A DNA stretch of 64,000 bases from Chitinophagaceae bacterium (GTDB lineage Bacteria > Bacteroidota > Bacteroidia > Chitinophagales > Chitinophagaceae), in contig PMSV01000004.1 of NCBI GenBank assembly GCA_003168265.1, positions 1-64,000 on the forward strand, given 5' to 3'. Made by a program: the position numbers and the translations under genes. The notes under the pieces are model-generated. The model ran no database searches. It saw only the letters and a program-made list of their open reading frames with translations, and was not told the origin of the DNA. Of the stretch, positions 60,617 to 64,000 are shown piece by piece (position 1 is the stretch's first letter; each line of letters begins with the position of its first letter).

Positions 60617-60736
60617 TTAGTGTTTGCCTTCCTTGACTCTCCTGACGAAGGCCACGCTTACACCCACGAGGCCGCAGATCTTCTCTATAGAGAACCCGGT
60701 ATTTTGCAGTAACAACCCATTAAAGCCAGGTAATTT
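60617..60736 (-). pseudogene. Degraded 3' end of a possible Rpn-like gene
   Basis: In the 416-base gap before the patatin gene the minus strand carries a 39-codon open stretch ending in TAA, closed upstream by another stop. Its peptide includes LLLQNTGFSIEKICGLVG and VSVAFVRRVKEGKH. The pattern (L-L-x-x-T-x-F-S-I-E-K-I-x-x-L-x-G-V-x-V-x-F-V-x-x-V-K) is the C-terminal tail that I associate with Bacteroidota Rpn-type recombination-promoting nucleases and similar PD-(D/E)XK proteins. The catalytic part is missing, so it is a relic. The rest of the gap shows no other gene. Confidence 0.4.
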
Positions 60737-60819
60737 TTAGTGCGTTCGCTCTGCAAATTCTTCTCTGTCTTATGACCCAGAACTCCTAATTTCGGAGACT
60801 GGGAATCACATTCTTATTC

Positions 60820-63054
60820 ATGAAATATCTTTTAATTTCTTGGCTTATACTCTTTTTCGTCTTTGAAATTTCCGCACAGGACAGTATTCCCCTTCACAAG
60901 AGGCCCAGGATCGGGTTAACACTGAGCGGGGGCGGCGCAAAGGGGCTTGCACATATCGGTATCCTAAAAGCCATCGACTCCGCAGGACTGAAAGTGGATT
61001 ATGTTACAGGCACCAGCATGGGAAGCATCATCGGCGTTCTTTATGCGGCCGGTTATTCCGCTGATTCTATTGAAAAAATCGCAGGGAGCATTGACTGGGA
61101 CCTGCTGCTTTCCAACCAGCTATCTCTTCGAAGCGTCATCATGGAGGAGAAAGATGAATATTCTAAATACGATCTGGAGCTGCCATGGGTCAATAACTGG
61201 TTCCGGCTCTCCACAGGGGTTCTGGAAGGACAGGAATTATGGCTGAAACTTTCAGAATTGCTTTATCCGCTTTATAAGATCAAGGACTTTAGGAAATTCC
61301 CGATACCCTTCGAATGTGTTTCTACGGATATTTCGACAGGAGAAGCCGTGGTATTGGATTCGGGGGAGATCATTTCAGCCATCCGGAGCAGCATGGCCAT
61401 CCCTTCCTTGTTCACAGCAGTGGAATACGATGGAAAAAAATTGGTGGATGGAGGTGTTGTGAGGAATTTTCCTGTTAAAGATGTCAGGGCCATGGGCGCT
61501 GATTACGTGATCGGCAGCAATGTTTCCAGTTCCCTGCTCACTCCGGATAAGGTGCTCAATGCAATACAGGTGCTGATGCAGGTTGCTTTTTTCAGGGAAT
61601 CGGAGGATACAAAAGTGGAGGTTCCGCTCTGTAATATCTATATTCCCATGCCCCTTACCCAATACAATATGGTGAGCTTCGGCAATTCGGAAGATATCAT
61701 TCAATATGGCATCGTAGAGGGCAGAAAACTCTATCCCCGTTTTAAGAAACTTGCAGATTCCCTAAATGCATTGAATAGCATAGAGGACACAGCAGACAGA
61801 AAGCTTCCTAAGGAGGGAAAGATCCGAATCGTTTCCTATGACGTACGGGGGTTGAACCATACGACAAAGGAATTTTTTGTGCATGCGATGGATCTTTATA
61901 CCAATCATTATTATAATTCCACTGACCTTTCAAGGATGGTCAGGAGGGCTTCGGGAACAAGGTATTACAGTAAGATCGTTTATTCGCTTCAGCCCTTAGA
62001 CGATAGCACCTGTAAAGCAATATTCGATGTGGAGGAGAATCCGCTCACTTTCGGAAAGATAGGCCTTAATTATAACCAGTTCAGCGGGATCAGCGCCATC
62101 ATCAATCTTACTTCAAGGGATCTATTGACTCCCAATTCCCGCAGCCTCGTGACCGTGAACATAGGCGAAAATTTCAGGGCTCGTGCGGAGCACCTTCAAT
62201 ACCTTGGCAGGATCAGCAATTTTGCCTTAAAACTGAGTTCACAATTCGACCAGTTCGATATCACAACCTATAACCACTACCAGGAGGACGGCCTTTATAA
62301 TGAGAATTATTTCAAGGGAGATGCGATACTGGATTATTCCACAAGCCGCAATGTGATCCTCGGAGCAGGGGCCCGTTACGAATATACGAGCTACAGCCCT
62401 TCCATAAGTTCCTCGCTGGAGTTCCAGGGCAGCAATCATTTTTTCACCAGTTATCTATTATTTAAAGAAAACACTTTGGATCGGGTGCTCTTCCCTAAAA
62501 AAGGCATCCTGATCGAAGCCGAAGGCGATTTTGTTTACTCACAAAATCCCGATGTAACTGCACATGTCGTTACGAGAAACCAGGATTCGGCATTTACGAC
62601 CTCTCCCTATACCCGTTTATTGTTTAAAATGGATGATTATGCTTCTTTAGGATCGAGAAGCACGCTCTTGTTTCATGTGCAGGCTGGAGTAAATTTCAAT
62701 TACAAGAATGATATAATGAATGAATTCTCCATTGGGGGGATGGTAGACCAGTTCCATAACCAGGTCACTTTTTCAGGTCTTCGCGAGGGAACATTTTATT
62801 CCCCGGCTGTGGCCACCTTCCTGATGGGTTTCCGCTATCGCCTATTCATCAACACCTACCTGACTGCCAGAGCAAATGTGCTTTTCAATAATTTTATCAC
62901 CACCAGCGATTTTTTCACCAACCCGAATTTTCTTTCCGGTTATTCACTGACCGCCTCCTATAATTTTGCATTGGGGCCTGTTGAATTAAGCGGCATGTAT
63001 AGTGACCAATCCAGAAGAGTGATTGGTTATGTCAATATCGGGATACCCTTCTAA
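60820..63054 (+). CDS. Patatin-like phospholipase fused to an outer-membrane barrel
   Basis: 744 residues. A signal peptide (MKYLLISWLILFFVFEISAQ) is followed by a patatin domain with oxyanion-hole GLTLSGGGAKGLAHIGIL, nucleophile elbow GTSMGS (Ser near 67) and the catalytic DGG near 212. Residues about 325-410 form a POTRA-like domain (IRIVSYDVRGLNHTTKEFFVHAM, YYSKIVYSLQP). The rest, about 330 residues, has the alternating pattern of a 16-strand BamA/Omp85-type barrel and ends with a C-terminal aromatic (GYVNIGIPF). This is the PlpD/type Vd-like arrangement, with the lipase exported and possibly displayed. Lipid substrate unknown. Convergent with the ureohydrolase gene. Confidence 0.93.
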   Translation: MKYLLISWLILFFVFEISAQDSIPLHKRPRIGLTLSGGGAKGLAHIGILKAIDSAGLKVDYVTGTSMGSIIGVLYAAGYSADSIEKIAGSIDWDLLLSNQLSLRSVIMEEKDEYSKYDLELPWVNNWFRLSTGVLEGQELWLKLSELLYPLYKIKDFRKFPIPFECVSTDISTGEAVVLDSGEIISAIRSSMAIPSLFTAVEYDGKKLVDGGVVRNFPVKDVRAMGADYVIGSNVSSSLLTPDKVLNAIQVLMQVAFFRESEDTKVEVPLCNIYIPMPLTQYNMVSFGNSEDIIQYGIVEGRKLYPRFKKLADSLNALNSIEDTADRKLPKEGKIRIVSYDVRGLNHTTKEFFVHAMDLYTNHYYNSTDLSRMVRRASGTRYYSKIVYSLQPLDDSTCKAIFDVEENPLTFGKIGLNYNQFSGISAIINLTSRDLLTPNSRSLVTVNIGENFRARAEHLQYLGRISNFALKLSSQFDQFDITTYNHYQEDGLYNENYFKGDAILDYSTSRNVILGAGARYEYTSYSPSISSSLEFQGSNHFFTSYLLFKENTLDRVLFPKKGILIEAEGDFVYSQNPDVTAHVVTRNQDSAFTTSPYTRLLFKMDDYASLGSRSTLLFHVQAGVNFNYKNDIMNEFSIGGMVDQFHNQVTFSGLREGTFYSPAVATFLMGFRYRLFINTYLTARANVLFNNFITTSDFFTNPNFLSGYSLTASYNFALGPVELSGMYSDQSRRVIGYVNIGIPF

Positions 63055-63065
63055 GGAGCTTTATC

Positions 63066-64000
63066 CTATTCTCTTGCTTTTACGAAATCACTGACCAGGT
63101 AACTGATCAGTTTTCCTGCCATTTCGTATTTTCTTCCATCCCGGAGATGGGTAGCCCCTTCACAGATATGCAGGTAGGCGATCTTGGAATCTGTTGCCGC
63201 GAAGGTCACGAACTGTCTGGCATGGAGCAGGCTCATTCCCGCTGGAGAGGCAGCGCTGGATAACACGTTTTCAATGGAGTCGAGGTCAATTTCAAGCCCG
63301 GTATGATTATCCTCGGTAAAACCCGTGGCGTGAGCCACGGCCTGAATGAAATTCTTTTTTTCCAGGATAAAAATATCCTCGTAGGAGATCAAATCGATGA
63401 AAGGATTATTTACAATGTCCAGCCAGATATTCTGGGGAATATAGTTTTCATGGACGCCGATAACGCAGTATTTCTGAAGGTATCCATCCTCTTCCGCATA
63501 ACGGAAGGCATTTCCGCTGTGCCTCCCTTCCATAGGGCGGTAATCAGTATGCGCATCCAGGTTGACTGCATTGATCTGTGCCAATTGGAGAAGGCCTGCT
63601 TTGTGAAGGCCTTTGGCCGCGCCTTTGATCAGAGGATAGGCGTTATTGTGACCGCCGCCGATGACGATTGGTATTTTCTGGCAGGAGGTGATCATTTTGA
63701 CCAGCCATTCGACTTCTTCATCGACCACGGTGACGGCATGGCGGTAAGCCTCTAGTTTCTCAGTATCGCCCAGCGCATTGTTTTCGATCAGATACTGTAT
63801 GTCTCCGAAATCGAAATTACCGAGCAGCATCAGGTTACTGCCTTCTAGAAAATCATTGCTCTGGATATTGAGAAATGCCTGTAGGAAAGGTATCCATGCC
63901 GTATCCGCTCCGCCTGTATGGCCATTGGCCTTAATGCCCAGGTCTTCCGGAATTCCTAAGATCACGTATTCTGCCTCAGTATCTTTAATGGATTGTTCCA
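63066..64000 (-). CDS. Ureohydrolase-family enzyme (formimidoylglutamase/arginase type), partial
   Basis: The frame stays open to the window edge, so the N-terminus is cut; at least 311 residues are visible. Arginase-fold metal ligands are present: IVIGGGHNNAYPLIKG (first His), VNLDAHTDYRPMEGRHSG (Asp-x-His-x-Asp) and LEIDLDSIENV (Asp-x-Asp). A GTG at 63965 could be read as a start, but the reading frame continues upstream with sensible residues (KDTEAEYVILGIPEDLGI), and the family has more N-terminal sequence. The substrate (arginine, agmatine or formimidoylglutamate) cannot be decided; length and context in Bacteroidota make formimidoylglutamase (HutG) plausible. Convergent with the patatin gene. 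Confidence 0.85.
   Translation of the reverse strand, partial: EQSIKDTEAEYVILGIPEDLGIKANGHTGGADTAWIPFLQAFLNIQSNDFLEGSNLMLLGNFDFGDIQYLIENNALGDTEKLEAYRHAVTVVDEEVEWLVKMITSCQKIPIVIGGGHNNAYPLIKGAAKGLHKAGLLQLAQINAVNLDAHTDYRPMEGRHSGNAFRYAEEDGYLQKYCVIGVHENYIPQNIWLDIVNNPFIDLISYEDIFILEKKNFIQAVAHATGFTEDNHTGLEIDLDSIENVLSSAASPAGMSLLHARQFVTFAATDSKIAYLHICEGATHLRDGRKYEMAGKLISYLVSDFVKARE

Overview
The window looks like chromosomal DNA of a Bacteroidota bacterium, most likely from the Chitinophagaceae and their relatives. Three things support this. Several starts are preceded by the Bacteroidota -7 promoter box TAnnTTTG and few by a Shine-Dalgarno sequence. Many proteins belong to families common in that phylum (FtsX-type permease of the MFQNYF...AWRN kind, DUF3810, DUF4407, DUF6580, PepSY-associated membrane protein, a KS/LolA/dehydratase pigment-type operon). 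Gene packing is tight, with many 4-17 base overlaps, lipoprotein signals are abundant, and several genes start with TTG. No plasmid, phage or complete insertion sequence is visible.

Layout. 1-3.1 kb: tRNA-Leu(TAA) and tRNA-Gly(GCC) on the minus strand, a GT2 glycosyltransferase with a small membrane protein, a sensor histidine kinase, and tRNA-Leu(GAG) with its own promoter and terminator. 3.1-13.4 kb: an accessory stretch directly downstream of tRNA-Leu(GAG). It is A+T-richer and loosely packed, with unrelated single genes (SDR dehydrogenase, PepSY-like membrane protein, GNAT, methyltransferase, a G+C-richer FtsX permease, lipoprotein, DUF4386), repeated non-coding borders and decayed fragments. 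13.4-19.9 kb: a phosphonate catabolism locus (phnW, a phosphonatase-like phnX homologue, and a probable pbfA ammonia-lyase). It is split by a DUF4143-type AAA ATPase that carries three 32-base-phased operator-like palindromes, and by a helical-repeat protein.

19.9-32.5 kb: housekeeping genes (xerD, YkgJ-type cysteine cluster protein, manA, DUF6580, serine hydrolase, rnhA, acyl-CoA carboxylase beta, DUF3810 protease-like protein, dcd, 4'-phosphopantetheinyl transferase, DUF2130, lepA). 32.5-35.9 kb: a five-gene minus-strand operon (KS without the catalytic cysteine, NodB deacetylase, LolA-like, LolB-like lipoprotein, HotDog dehydratase) resembling a fragment of an aryl-polyene/flexirubin pathway; it has no ACP and no active ketosynthase. 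35.9-50.9 kb: sirtuin, a Tiki/EreA-like periplasmic protein, saccharopine-dehydrogenase-like protein, a GYF-domain membrane protein, phosphosugar mutase plus CHAD protein, sialate O-acetylesterase, MFS and YfcC transporters, and DUF4407.

50.9-64 kb: a higBA toxin-antitoxin pair with a perfect palindromic operator over its promoter, the pxpBCA 5-oxoprolinase operon next to sdaA (L-serine deaminase), an FKBP lipoprotein, two small unknown proteins, an ABC-F ATPase, a lipoprotein with a miniature collagen-like segment, a decayed tail of a possible Rpn-like gene, a patatin fused to a POTRA/outer-membrane barrel, and a ureohydrolase cut by the window edge.

The most useful leads are the split phn/pbf locus, the operator array of the AAA ATPase, the orphan KS/LolA mini-operon, the repeated borders in the accessory stretch, and -7 boxes so close to start codons that the transcripts are probably leaderless.
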